Part shown: piece after piece, positions 1-6,186 of the stretch | Position numbering within the stretch: the first letter of the stretch is position 1 | How the letters are laid out: the number at the start of each line of letters is the position of its first letter | Source: Bacteroidales bacterium | GTDB taxonomy: Bacteria; Bacteroidota; Bacteroidia; Bacteroidales; UBA932 | Direction of reading: 5' to 3' | DNA length: 11,890 nucleotides | NCBI GenBank assembly: GCA_017551215.1 | Contig: JAFZMA010000251.1 | Span: forward strand, 1-11,890 | Notes under the pieces: generated by a model | The model's input: the letters and a program-made list of their open reading frames with translations, nothing else | The model's database searches: none | What the model was told of the DNA's origin: nothing | Translations under genes and position numbers: made by a program

Positions 1-789
1 AGGTTCACCGGCCAGATAGGAAGCGGGGCCGGTATAGCAGCCGTAAGCGGAGTGGATACCGTATGCGACTTCCGCACAACTGATGTGGCTCTTGGCGGTC
101 AGGGCGCTCCACTTGTTCCCATCGGAGATAGAAATCTGTTCGGAGACTATGACTATTGCCTGAATCTCGGCGGATTCTCCAATATTTCCTCAGAGGGCGT
201 GAAAGACGGCAGGGCGGTAAGGGTGGCTCATGACATTTCTCCGGTAAACTATGTGCTTAACCATTATACACGCCAGATAGGCCTGGAATATGACAGGGAC
301 GGGGAGATAGCCCGCAGCGGAAATATCTGCCGCAGCCTTCTGAATAGCCTGAACAATCTGCCGTTCTACGCCAAGGAAGGCCCTAAGTCCCTTGGTAGGG
401 AATGGGTGGAGAACGAGGTCATACCTCTGATAGAGGACGCCAGAGCGGAGGACGGCAGCCCGCTGACCATGGCTGACAAGCTGGCGACCTTTACGGAACA
501 TGCTGCATATCAAATATCCCTGAATGTAAAGCAGCTGTCTGCAGACAAGGCCAAAGTTCTCACTACCGGCGGCGGAGCCTTTAACAAATACCTTCTGGAG
601 AGGATGCGTTTCAATGCCCCCCAGGCCTCTTTCTTTGTCCCCGACGAGATTACCGTAAAGTTCAAGGAAGCCCTGATATTTGCCTTTCTTGGAGCGCTTT
701 ACCTTGCGGATATGCCTAACTGCATGAGCAGCGTCACCGGTGCTTCTTATGACTGCATAGGCGGGGCTCTCTACAAGGCTGGCAGATAA
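1..789 (+). CDS. anmK: Anhydro-N-acetylmuramic acid kinase, C-terminal part (5' end outside window)
   Basis: AnmK phosphorylates and opens 1,6-anhydro-N-acetylmuramic acid to MurNAc-6-phosphate in cytoplasmic peptidoglycan recycling. The frame is open from base 1 and reads RFTGQIGSGAGIAA..., so the gene enters from the left and the GTG at 52 is internal, not a start. Family landmarks are present in order: 'DFRTTDVALGGQGAPLVP', then the sugar/ATP-site 'LNLGGFSNIS', and near the C-terminus the nucleotide-binding 'TTGGGAFNKYL'. About 262 of the usual 350-380 residues are visible and the C-terminus is intact. No terminator follows the TAA at 787; the next promoter begins only about 14 bases downstream. 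The family call is confident. The missing N-terminus, with the first phosphate-binding loop, cannot be judged. Confidence 0.93.
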   Translation, partial: RFTGQIGSGAGIAAVSGVDTVCDFRTTDVALGGQGAPLVPIGDRNLFGDYDYCLNLGGFSNISSEGVKDGRAVRVAHDISPVNYVLNHYTRQIGLEYDRDGEIARSGNICRSLLNSLNNLPFYAKEGPKSLGREWVENEVIPLIEDARAEDGSPLTMADKLATFTEHAAYQISLNVKQLSADKAKVLTTGGGAFNKYLLERMRFNAPQASFFVPDEITVKFKEALIFAFLGALYLADMPNCMSSVTGASYDCIGGALYKAGR

Positions 790-802
790 ACATGAAGATA
801 TT

Positions 803-833
803 TTTGGAAGTTTGCAAATAAGTTGTATTTTTG
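803..833 (+). promoter_or_regulatory. Bacteroidota-type promoter for rplS and tRNA-Arg
   Basis: A -33 element TTTG (803-806) is followed by 19 nt and then TATTTTTG (826-833), which matches the Bacteroidota -7 consensus TAnnTTTG exactly. Transcription should begin near 838-842, giving a leader of just over 100 nt before the rplS ATG. This is the clearest promoter in the window. Confidence 0.85.
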
Positions 834-849
834 CAGTCCCAAAACCGAA

Positions 850-926
850 GGCAACCTCTTGTATAGGCCAAGGCGGCCGTAAGACACTGTAGAAATGGTT
901 GATAGTGCTTTTGGTACAACGTTGCC
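850..926 (+). promoter_or_regulatory. Structured 5' leader of rplS, candidate ribosomal-protein autoregulatory RNA
   Basis: The leader can fold into a closed three-way junction. A long-range stem joins GGCAAC (850-855) to GTTGCC (921-926), and continues inward across a small internal loop with TTGTA (859-863) pairing TACAA (915-919). Inside it sit two hairpins: GGCC (866-869) with GGCC (875-878), and CACTGT (885-890) with ATAGTG (902-907), which includes one G-U pair. The structure begins about 10 nt after the predicted start site and ends 18 nt before the rplS ATG. Autoregulatory leaders upstream of L19 genes are known in Bacillota. Whether this one binds bL19 is inference, and I cannot say whether it matches a catalogued Bacteroidota motif. 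Confidence 0.55.
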
Positions 927-944
927 GATAAAACTTTTAAAGAA

Positions 945-1319
945 ATGGACTTAATTAAAGTAGCTCAGGAGGCATTTGCCGGCCAGCAGAAAGAGTTCCC
1001 TGCATTTAAGGCAGGAGATACCGTTACAGTTACCTACAAGATCAAGGAAGGTGACAAGGAGAGACTCCAGAACTTCAAGGGCGTATGCCTTCAGAGACGT
1101 GGAGCAGGCAAGACTCAGACTTTTACCGTTAGAAAGATATCCAACGGCGTGGGAGTCGAGAGAATATTCCCGCTGAATTCTCCATTCATCGACAAGATAA
1201 CTGTAGACAAGGTCGGTAAGGTTAGAAGGGCAAGAATCTTCTATCTCCGCGACCTGACCGGTAAGAAAGCTCGTATCAGAGAGAAGAGCTTTGCACGTAA
1301 AGACGCTAAGGAGGAGTAA
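945..1319 (+). CDS. rplS: 50S ribosomal protein bL19
   Basis: bL19 is a large-subunit protein at the 30S/50S interface. The 124 residues match the family over the whole length: '[20 protein letters not shown]' near residues 20-40, then '[20 protein letters not shown]', '[19 protein letters not shown]' and '[20 protein letters not shown]'. The C-terminus carries a short Lys/Asp/Glu-rich tail. The ATG at 945 is the first in-frame start after a leader with a good promoter. It has no strong Shine-Dalgarno, only A-rich sequence, as is usual in Bacteroidota. A tRNA gene follows 15 bases after the stop and a terminator closes the unit. Confidence 0.97.
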   Translation: MDLIKVAQEAFAGQQKEFPAFKAGDTVTVTYKIKEGDKERLQNFKGVCLQRRGAGKTQTFTVRKISNGVGVERIFPLNSPFIDKITVDKVGKVRRARIFYLRDLTGKKARIREKSFARKDAKEE

Positions 1320-1334
1320 AACTCCCCCTGATCT

Positions 1335-1408
1335 GGCTCCGTAGCTCAATTGAATAGAGCATCTGACTACGGATCAGAAGGTTGCAGGTTTGAGCCCTGC
1401 CGGAGTCA
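1335..1408 (+). tRNA. tRNA-Arg (anticodon ACG)
   Basis: A complete cloverleaf can be drawn. The acceptor stem GGCTCCG pairs with CGGAGTC, with a G-U wobble at the second pair. The anticodon stem TCTGA/TCAGA encloses the loop CTACGGA, giving anticodon ACG, and the T stem GCAGG/CCTGC encloses TTTGAGC. The discriminator base is A at 1408. The genomic bases that follow are CAT, so CCA is not encoded and must be added after transcription. ACG reads CGN arginine codons after A34-to-inosine editing by TadA. It lies between rplS and a terminator with no promoter of its own visible, so it is probably processed from the rplS transcript. Confidence 0.96.
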
Positions 1409-1411
1409 CAT

Positions 1412-1446
1412 AAAAAGGATGACCAAAGCGGTCATCCTTTTTTTTT
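1412..1446 (+). terminator. Rho-independent terminator after rplS and tRNA-Arg
   Basis: A perfect 13-bp stem, AAAAAGGATGACC (1412-1424) with GGTCATCCTTTTT (1430-1442), encloses the 5-nt loop AAAGC. A T run extends to 1446. The A tract on the 5' side means it could also terminate from the minus strand, but no minus-strand gene is nearby. Confidence 0.95.
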
Positions 1447-1539
1447 ATTCATTTCTCAAATATTAGCGCACGTATTCACTCCTCAAGAGGTGTTAGGCTT
1501 GCCTGATAGGGCGTATAAGCGCTTTAATTGGGCTTATGA

Positions 1540-1614
1540 AAACTCTACAACGTCTATTCTAAATCCCTACAAATTGCGTTTGAAATGCGTTTTTGTAGGG
1601 ATTTAAACTCTACA
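1540..1614 (+). repeat. 10-bp direct repeat AAACTCTACA flanking the inverted repeat; CTACA cluster
   Basis: AAACTCTACA occurs at 1540-1549 and again at 1605-1614, bracketing the 13-bp inverted repeat. The core CTACA appears three times on the plus strand (1545-1549, 1567-1571, 1610-1614) and once on the minus strand (TGTAG at 1594-1598), all within 70 bases. This is either a cluster of regulator sites or, less likely, the trace of a small inserted palindromic element with imperfectly placed duplicated ends. Confidence 0.5.
1561..1604. repeat. Perfect 13-bp inverted repeat, candidate operator or cruciform
   Basis: AAATCCCTACAAA (1561-1573) is the exact reverse complement of TTTGTAGGGATTT (1592-1604), separated by 18 bases. 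The right arm ends 14 bases before the predicted -33 element. There is no T run after the right arm, so it is not a terminator. A dyad of this quality just upstream of a promoter suggests a dimeric regulator site. An RNA function is less likely because it lies upstream of the predicted start site. Confidence 0.7.
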
Positions 1615-1618
1615 GGCC

Positions 1619-1649
1619 TTTCAAAATATATTCTATTTGTATATTTTTG
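1619..1649 (+). promoter_or_regulatory. Promoter of the DUF47-to-mgtC operon
   Basis: TATTTTTG (1642-1649) matches the Bacteroidota -7 consensus and is identical to the rplS promoter's -7 box. A near-consensus -33 element TTTC (1619-1622) lies 19 nt upstream. Transcription should start near 1655-1657. This rules out the in-frame TTG at 1647 as a start codon and supports the ATG at 1677. Confidence 0.75.
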
Positions 1650-1676
1650 TTGTTAGAAATAACAAATGGAATATTT

Positions 1677-2336
1677 ATGGGTATAGCGGATATCTTTTCC
1701 AGGAAATCAGGCAGGCTCGAAAAGAGCATAGAAGGGCTGATGGAGGCCGTGGACCAGTCTCTTCTGGTATTTAAGGAGGGTGTAAAGAACTATCTTTACG
1801 CAGACGAGGAGAGTTTTGCCGAGAATCTTGGCAAAATGGCCACTCTGGAAGCGGAAGCTTCCTCCAGAATCAAGGAAATCGAGAACATTCTGTATTCAAG
1901 GGGCTATCTTATCCGTTCCAGAGGAGATATCATGCGTCTTCTGGAAAGGTTCGACCATATATTCATAATAATAAGCACAGACCTCATACAGTTTGAGATA
2001 GAGTCTCCGAAGATTCCATCTGAGCTTAAGAGAGAGTATGTAAAGCTTAGCGAACTGGCTGCTATGGCCGCGGAAAGCACTATTCCGGGAACTAACGCAT
2101 ATTTCACATCTCCTAAGAATGTGGCTGAAACCACAGCCCAGGTGTATTTCTATGAAAAGGAGGCGGTAAAACTCTCCCAGTCTATCAAGAGGACGGTTTT
2201 CCACAATATGGATAACCTCAAGCTCAGCGAAAAGTTTCATCTTAGGTATTTCGCCCTGCATATAGAGGACCTTGCAAAGGCCGCAGTAAAGGTTGCCGAG
2301 CAGCTTTCCGTAATGACAATCAAACGAGCCCTTTAA
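1677..2336 (+). CDS. DUF47 family (PhoU-like) phosphate transport regulator, with degenerate metal ligands
   Basis: This 219-residue all-helical protein matches the DUF47/TIGR00153 family, cytoplasmic PhoU-like proteins usually encoded beside PiT phosphate permeases. It has the family's layout: an N-terminal 'FSRKSGRLEKSIEGL' region, a helix ending in 'IENILYSRGYLIRSRGDIM' and a C-terminal 'HLRYFALHIEDLAKAA' helix. Several positions that are acidic in typical members look replaced. The usual 'KADDI' reads EASSRI (residues 60-65), 'DREDI' reads SRGDI (81-85) and the final Asp of 'DDxxD' is Ile (93-97). The C-terminal 'ADRGDEA'-like motif reads AKAAVKV. Metal binding may therefore be lost or altered. 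The start is ATG 1677, because an upstream TTG lies inside the promoter. The stop overlaps the next start as TAATG, suggesting translational coupling to the membrane regulator. Confidence 0.8.
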   Translation: MGIADIFSRKSGRLEKSIEGLMEAVDQSLLVFKEGVKNYLYADEESFAENLGKMATLEAEASSRIKEIENILYSRGYLIRSRGDIMRLLERFDHIFIIISTDLIQFEIESPKIPSELKREYVKLSELAAMAAESTIPGTNAYFTSPKNVAETTAQVYFYEKEAVKLSQSIKRTVFHNMDNLKLSEKFHLRYFALHIEDLAKAAVKVAEQLSVMTIKRAL

Positions 2337-3940
2337 TGGAATCCATTCTTTACATAATCCTTTCCGTGCTGTTTGCAGGAGTGATGCTGATGCTTCTGGA
2401 TCTGCCTTATGTAAGCGGCAGCATTCTGGCATCAGGTGCCGGAGAAAGGATTGCTGTAAGGATTCTGATGCCGCTTCTGCTGTTGGGAGGCCTTGCCGTT
2501 CCGGTTCTCTTTCCGGAATACTTTAGCCAAATGACTTCCGGTCTTATGAGGCAGGAGAATGTGTGCAATGTGCTGCCTGTGGGCATAGCCACGGCAGTTA
2601 CGGCTATTATAGTGCTGGGTTTCAGCAGGTACGCTGCAGTGCCTTTTGCCTTTGTGGCTTCCGTAGCGGGAATGAGTCTGGCGTGCGGAGGAGCCCTGAC
2701 ATTTGCAGATGTGCTGCCATACATTATTTCCTGGTTTGCAGCCCCGCTGCTCTGTGCACTGGTTTCTGCTGGCATATATGCCTTATTTGCATTTGCCGGA
2801 CGGAGGCACAAGACTCATCTGGCCCGGTCTGAAGGACGGTATCTTGCTGCCGCTACATTTGTGGCGATTTTGCTTCTGCCTGTAGCCGCGGCCAACAATT
2901 CGCTTGTTTTCAGCTTCCTTCCTTCGTCTTTGGGAGATATTGCGGTCTGGGTGACTTTGGGATGCGCCCTTGCAATCCTACCGTTTGTGCTAAGGCACAT
3001 AAATATTAGCAAATGGAATATAGCTGATTATGAGCTTGATACCAATCCACAGTCCATTATAAGCCTTATGCTGGGTATGCTGATTTGCTTTGCTCTTTTC
3101 TCCAGCCCAATTCCGGGCAAGATAGGTCTGGCGGCCACTCCGCTTCCTGCAGGAACGCTTTATCTGGCTGCCCTTGCCGGCATAAGCCTTTTCAGCAAAC
3201 GTACTCTTGTAGACGGTCCCATCCTTTCAAAGGGGATTGTTTCCACATATATTTCTCCGGTGCTGGCGTTCCTTTTGTCTTTCTCCCTGGGAAGGGTGAT
3301 GGACGGGGCGCTCACGGGCACTTTCATAGTTCTTGGAATAATTGTCCTTATAGCCGGCGTGGTAATCTATATGAGGGTGCAGAGCCGCAGGATTATTAAT
3401 CAGCAGATTGCGCGCGCGCACGAGCAGCAGGTATACTCCACAAGGAAATCCCTCTCCGCTCTGGAAGTCAGGGCAGAGATGACGGAGAAAGATCTTCTCA
3501 ACAAGCTGGATGTCAAGCGCAAAGAGCTTGTAGACTTTGCAGTTGGCATCAGCGACCAGAAAGATTTCATGGAGAGCGTTTATGAGCAGCTGAAAGATGT
3601 GCGTTCCTCCAGAGACGGGGCGGAAAAGGATGCCAGGACAGACAGTCTTCTGAGATCGCTGAGGGAAAGGATGTACTTTACAAGGGAGATGAACGACTTC
3701 TACGCCAGAAGCGAGGAGCTGCACAAGGATTTCAACGAGCGGTTGGCGGAGAGTTTCCCGAACCTGACGGAAAACGAGCGGAAGCTTGCCAACCTCCTGA
3801 GGCAGGGCTTCTCCAGCAAGTATATTGCATCGCTGATGAATATTACCCCTAAAAGTGTAGAAATAAACCGCTATCGCCTGAGGGCCAAGCTAGGCCTTAC
3901 GCGCAGCGAAAACCTTATAAATTTCATTAAATCAATTTAA
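2336..3940 (+). CDS. PiT-like membrane domain fused to coiled coil and LuxR-type HTH; candidate membrane-bound phosphate-responsive regulator
   Basis: This 534-residue protein has three parts. Residues 1-346 hold about 10-11 hydrophobic segments. Residues 350-475 are charged, helical and probably coiled coil. Residues 476-534 form a LuxR-type HTH ('LTENERKLANLLRQGFSSKY', then 'IASLMNITPKSVEINRYRLR'), the form that ends many Bacteroidota TPR/coiled-coil regulators. The membrane part resembles PiT phosphate permeases in layout. A segment at 101-150 ('AAVPFAFVASVAGMSLACGG', then 'ISWFAAPLLCALVSAGIY') follows the PiT 'LPVSTTHxxxGxxxGxGLxxG...ISWxxSPLL' pattern, and 268-317 repeats it ('TPLPAGTLYLAALAGISL ... 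YISPVLAFLLSF'). The two halves agree with PiT's internal duplication. The essential 'GANDVANA' motifs are not recognisable (24-31 reads PYVSGSIL) and the THxxxG histidines are absent, so transport is doubtful. It occupies the slot next to DUF47 where PiT normally sits. The HTH is certain; PiT ancestry is my inference. An unrelated polytopic sensor is the alternative. Confidence 0.7.
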   Translation: MESILYIILSVLFAGVMLMLLDLPYVSGSILASGAGERIAVRILMPLLLLGGLAVPVLFPEYFSQMTSGLMRQENVCNVLPVGIATAVTAIIVLGFSRYAAVPFAFVASVAGMSLACGGALTFADVLPYIISWFAAPLLCALVSAGIYALFAFAGRRHKTHLARSEGRYLAAATFVAILLLPVAAANNSLVFSFLPSSLGDIAVWVTLGCALAILPFVLRHINISKWNIADYELDTNPQSIISLMLGMLICFALFSSPIPGKIGLAATPLPAGTLYLAALAGISLFSKRTLVDGPILSKGIVSTYISPVLAFLLSFSLGRVMDGALTGTFIVLGIIVLIAGVVIYMRVQSRRIINQQIARAHEQQVYSTRKSLSALEVRAEMTEKDLLNKLDVKRKELVDFAVGISDQKDFMESVYEQLKDVRSSRDGAEKDARTDSLLRSLRERMYFTREMNDFYARSEELHKDFNERLAESFPNLTENERKLANLLRQGFSSKYIASLMNITPKSVEINRYRLRAKLGLTRSENLINFIKSI

Positions 3941-3969
3941 TCAATTATTAACACCTTTAATTAACTACT

Positions 3970-5337
3970 ATGCGTAAAACATTATTATTACTGGCGATTT
4001 CAGTTCTGGCAATCCAGACAGTATTCGCCCAGGAGAACGTAAAGCGCAACCAGTACGGAGTGGCAGTCAAGTCAGACAGACTGGACGCTGAGGCTCAGGA
4101 TGGTATCTTGGTGCTTGAATCTCCTACCACAGCTTACAAGCTCTGGTTCGACACCCGTATCCAGGCTGACGGAGCAGTTTTCTTCGGTCAGGACAAGGAT
4201 TATGATGCAATTGGTAACGCTACCAGTATCCGCCGCGCCCGTTTTGCCATCAAGGGACAGCTTAACGAGAGCTGGTACGGAGAGTTTGATATGGACCTTG
4301 CAGATGGTCTGGTTGAGCTTAAGGACGCTATTGTACGTTATACCGGAGTTCCTAATCTGGATCTTCAGGTTGGTAACTTCAAGGAGAACTTCTCACTCCA
4401 GCGTAACACCACATCCCGTTACCTCCAGTTTATGGAGAGGCCTATGGTTACTTCCGCTCTGGCTCCTAGCCGCCATCTCGGTATCAACGCCAAGTATGCA
4501 AAGGACTGGTTCTGGGGATCTCTGGGTGCTTTCACACAGGAAGTTGCCGGAGCTGAGGAGATTGGCTATGTTCAGGACAACAACAAGGACTATGGCCACA
4601 ACACCGGTTACTCAATTACCGGTAAGGTTATTTTCCGTCCTCTCTACAAAATGCAGGACGCAAGTCTCCACATTGGTTTGGCTGGATCTTATCGCAGAGC
4701 TCTTACCAGCGTAGATCCTAAGGAATTCGGAACATACCGTGCAAGTGCACGTAACTCCACCAGCCTCAACCGCAAGAAGTATATCGACACTGACGTGCTT
4801 CCTGGTTTCTCCCACAATTTCCTGTGGACTGTTGAGGTTGCCGGACACTATCAGGGACTCCGTTACGAGACCGCCTACATCGGTGACAATGTTCATTTCC
4901 ACAAGTCTGTTGCAGACAACAAGACCAAGAACTTTGGCGGATGGTATGCCCAGGCTGGTTACCTTCTGTTCGGCGGAAGCCAGAACTATGATGCAAACGG
5001 TGGCAAGTACACCAAGGTTAACCGCGGCAAGAAGTGGGGCGATATAGAGCTTTGCGCCCGCTACGAGTACTGCGACCTCAACAACGCTACTGTTTACGGT
5101 GGTGCTGCAGAGGCTTACACATTAGGTGTAAACTGGCTGGTTAACAATAATGTAAAGATTATGGTCAACTACCAGTACAACAACAACGACCGTTATGCAA
5201 ACGGCAAGGGCAAACTCTTTGTTGGCCACGATGCCGCTGGAAAACCGACCAAGGACTACACCAAGGTTGTAGAGGGTAACAGGAAGGCAGGTGTTGATTA
5301 TCACATGCTTGCAATTCGTTTTGAGGTTGACTTCTAA
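3970..5337 (+). CDS. OprO/OprP-family phosphate-selective porin
   Basis: This 455-residue outer-membrane beta-barrel protein has a signal peptide with cleavage expected after Ala20 (TVFA/QEN). The mature protein contains the porin O/P signatures: 'YKLWFDTRIQADGAVFF', 'SIRRARFAIKGQLNESWYGE', 'GLVELKDAIVRYTG', 'LQVGNFKENFSLQRNTTSRY' and 'RHLGINAKY'. It ends in aromatic-rich strands with a terminal Phe (FEVDF), as expected for Bam-dependent insertion. Family members form trimeric anion channels for phosphate or pyrophosphate; substrate choice cannot be read from sequence alone. The gap to the preceding stop is 29 bases with no terminator, so it is probably co-transcribed. Codon use here and in the next two genes favours AAC, AAG, CGT and CTC, which suggests high expression. 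Confidence 0.88.
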   Translation: MRKTLLLLAISVLAIQTVFAQENVKRNQYGVAVKSDRLDAEAQDGILVLESPTTAYKLWFDTRIQADGAVFFGQDKDYDAIGNATSIRRARFAIKGQLNESWYGEFDMDLADGLVELKDAIVRYTGVPNLDLQVGNFKENFSLQRNTTSRYLQFMERPMVTSALAPSRHLGINAKYAKDWFWGSLGAFTQEVAGAEEIGYVQDNNKDYGHNTGYSITGKVIFRPLYKMQDASLHIGLAGSYRRALTSVDPKEFGTYRASARNSTSLNRKKYIDTDVLPGFSHNFLWTVEVAGHYQGLRYETAYIGDNVHFHKSVADNKTKNFGGWYAQAGYLLFGGSQNYDANGGKYTKVNRGKKWGDIELCARYEYCDLNNATVYGGAAEAYTLGVNWLVNNNVKIMVNYQYNNNDRYANGKGKLFVGHDAAGKPTKDYTKVVEGNRKAGVDYHMLAIRFEVDF

Positions 5338-5351
5338 AATTGATCAGGATT

Positions 5352-6170
5352 ATGAAAAAGATATTTATAGCTGCATTTGCAATGCTGTTTGCTCTCAGTT
5401 CTTGCGTTGAGGACAAATTGTATCCTTATCCAAGCATAGCAGACATATCCAACACCATCGCTTACAACGAGACAGATGATGTAACCGTTACGGCTACCGT
5501 AACCGCATTTATTGATGTTCAGGAAGTTCTTCTTTTCTTCAAGGCTGGCGGTTCTGCAGCCCAGAAAGTTAAGATGACCGGTTCCGGCAACACTTTCACC
5601 GGTGTTATCCCGGCCCAGCCAATGGGTACTGAGGTTGTTTATTACATTGAGGCATCTACCAGCGGTGGAACAACCACTTCCAATGAAGGCAAATATACAG
5701 TAGGTGTAATTCCTATCGACTTTACTCCTCTGAAGGTTAACGAGCTTAACGGAAATGACAAGTTCATAGAGATTATCAACACTGGTTCAGCCGCCATCAA
5801 TGTCAAGGGTATCAAGATATTGAAGGACACTAAGGATGTTTGGACCGGTCCTAACCGCGAGCTTCCAGCAGGTGGATTCCTCCTTCTCTACAGCGAGGAC
5901 GTTGTAGTTTCCGGCGGAGCTCACGAGGGTTATGATCCTGAACTGGTATTCTCTTCCGGTCTTTCTGCAAAGAAGGCCGTCAGGGTACAGCTCAACGACC
6001 CGGTAGGCAACCCACTGGACGATTTCAACCTGGTAACCGTTTCCAAGACAGCTCCGGCTTCCTACAGCCGCGTACCTGACGGAACAGGCAACTGGTTCTA
6101 CACACCTGGAACTCCTGGTGCAAAGAACTCAACAGACAATTCAGACCCTGTAACTGGACTCGCAGGATAA
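5352..6170 (+). CDS. Lipoprotein with an Ig-like domain and a lamin tail domain
   Basis: The ATG at 5352 gives a 272-residue protein with a lipoprotein signal peptide. The lipobox ends LSSC with Cys18 acylated. The residues after it, V-E-D-K, carry acidic residues at +2 and +3, resembling the Bacteroidota surface export signal, so cell-surface exposure is likely. Residues about 25-120 look like a beta-sandwich ('DDVTVTATVTAFIDVQEVLL', 'VVYYIEAST'). Residues about 125-260 fit a lamin tail domain ('KVNELNGNDKFIEIINTGSA' and 'ELPAGGFLLLYSED'). These domains often bind ligands or anchor proteins on the surface and in secreted nucleases and phosphatases, but no catalytic domain is present. It begins 14 bases after the porin stop, which suggests a surface partner for the porin. 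A TTG at 5340 is in frame but makes a worse signal peptide. Confidence 0.75.
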   Translation: MKKIFIAAFAMLFALSSCVEDKLYPYPSIADISNTIAYNETDDVTVTATVTAFIDVQEVLLFFKAGGSAAQKVKMTGSGNTFTGVIPAQPMGTEVVYYIEASTSGGTTTSNEGKYTVGVIPIDFTPLKVNELNGNDKFIEIINTGSAAINVKGIKILKDTKDVWTGPNRELPAGGFLLLYSEDVVVSGGAHEGYDPELVFSSGLSAKKAVRVQLNDPVGNPLDDFNLVTVSKTAPASYSRVPDGTGNWFYTPGTPGAKNSTDNSDPVTGLAG

Positions 6171-6186
6171 TTTAATATTCAACGAT

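Larger units (their letters stand above)
1447..1618. other. Non-coding control region upstream of the phosphate-type operon
   Basis: No credible gene lies between the terminator and the next promoter. Besides the repeats listed separately, the first half holds a possible imperfect hairpin. GCTT (1497-1500) can pair with AAGC (1517-1520), and just inside it GCC (1501-1503) can pair with GGC. A short palindrome AAGCGCTT (1517-1524) overlaps it, and CCTC/GAGG (1481-1490) forms a tiny inverted pair. None is strong enough alone to call an RNA gene. The stretch is longer than most gaps in this compact window, so regulatory content is likely. Confidence 0.4.

Noticed and set aside
951..1349. Minus-strand open frame opposite rplS
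   Set aside because: It is a shadow of a highly conserved ribosomal protein gene and has no promoter or recognisable product.
1497..1524. Small RNA gene in the control region
   Set aside because: The hairpin is short and imperfect, with no matching promoter and terminator pair around it.
1561..1604. Invertible promoter or rho-independent terminator formed by the inverted repeat
   Set aside because: Only 18 bases lie between the arms, with no promoter inside to invert, and no T run follows the right arm.
1335..1649. Integrated element using the tRNA-Arg 3' end as attachment site
   Set aside because: No integrase gene is present and I could not find a repeat of the tRNA 3' end elsewhere in the window.
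1647..1676. TTG at 1647 as start of the DUF47 gene
   Set aside because: The codon lies inside the predicted -7 box, upstream of the expected transcription start, and the ATG at 1677 gives a normal DUF47 N-terminus.
2336..3940. Functional PiT phosphate transporter
   Set aside because: The layout is PiT-like but GANDVANA and the conserved His residues are missing and the C-terminus is a DNA-binding domain, so I call it a PiT-like regulator instead.
5340..5351. TTG at 5340 as start of the lipoprotein gene
   Set aside because: It adds four residues before a textbook MKK lipoprotein signal; the ATG at 5352 is far more likely.
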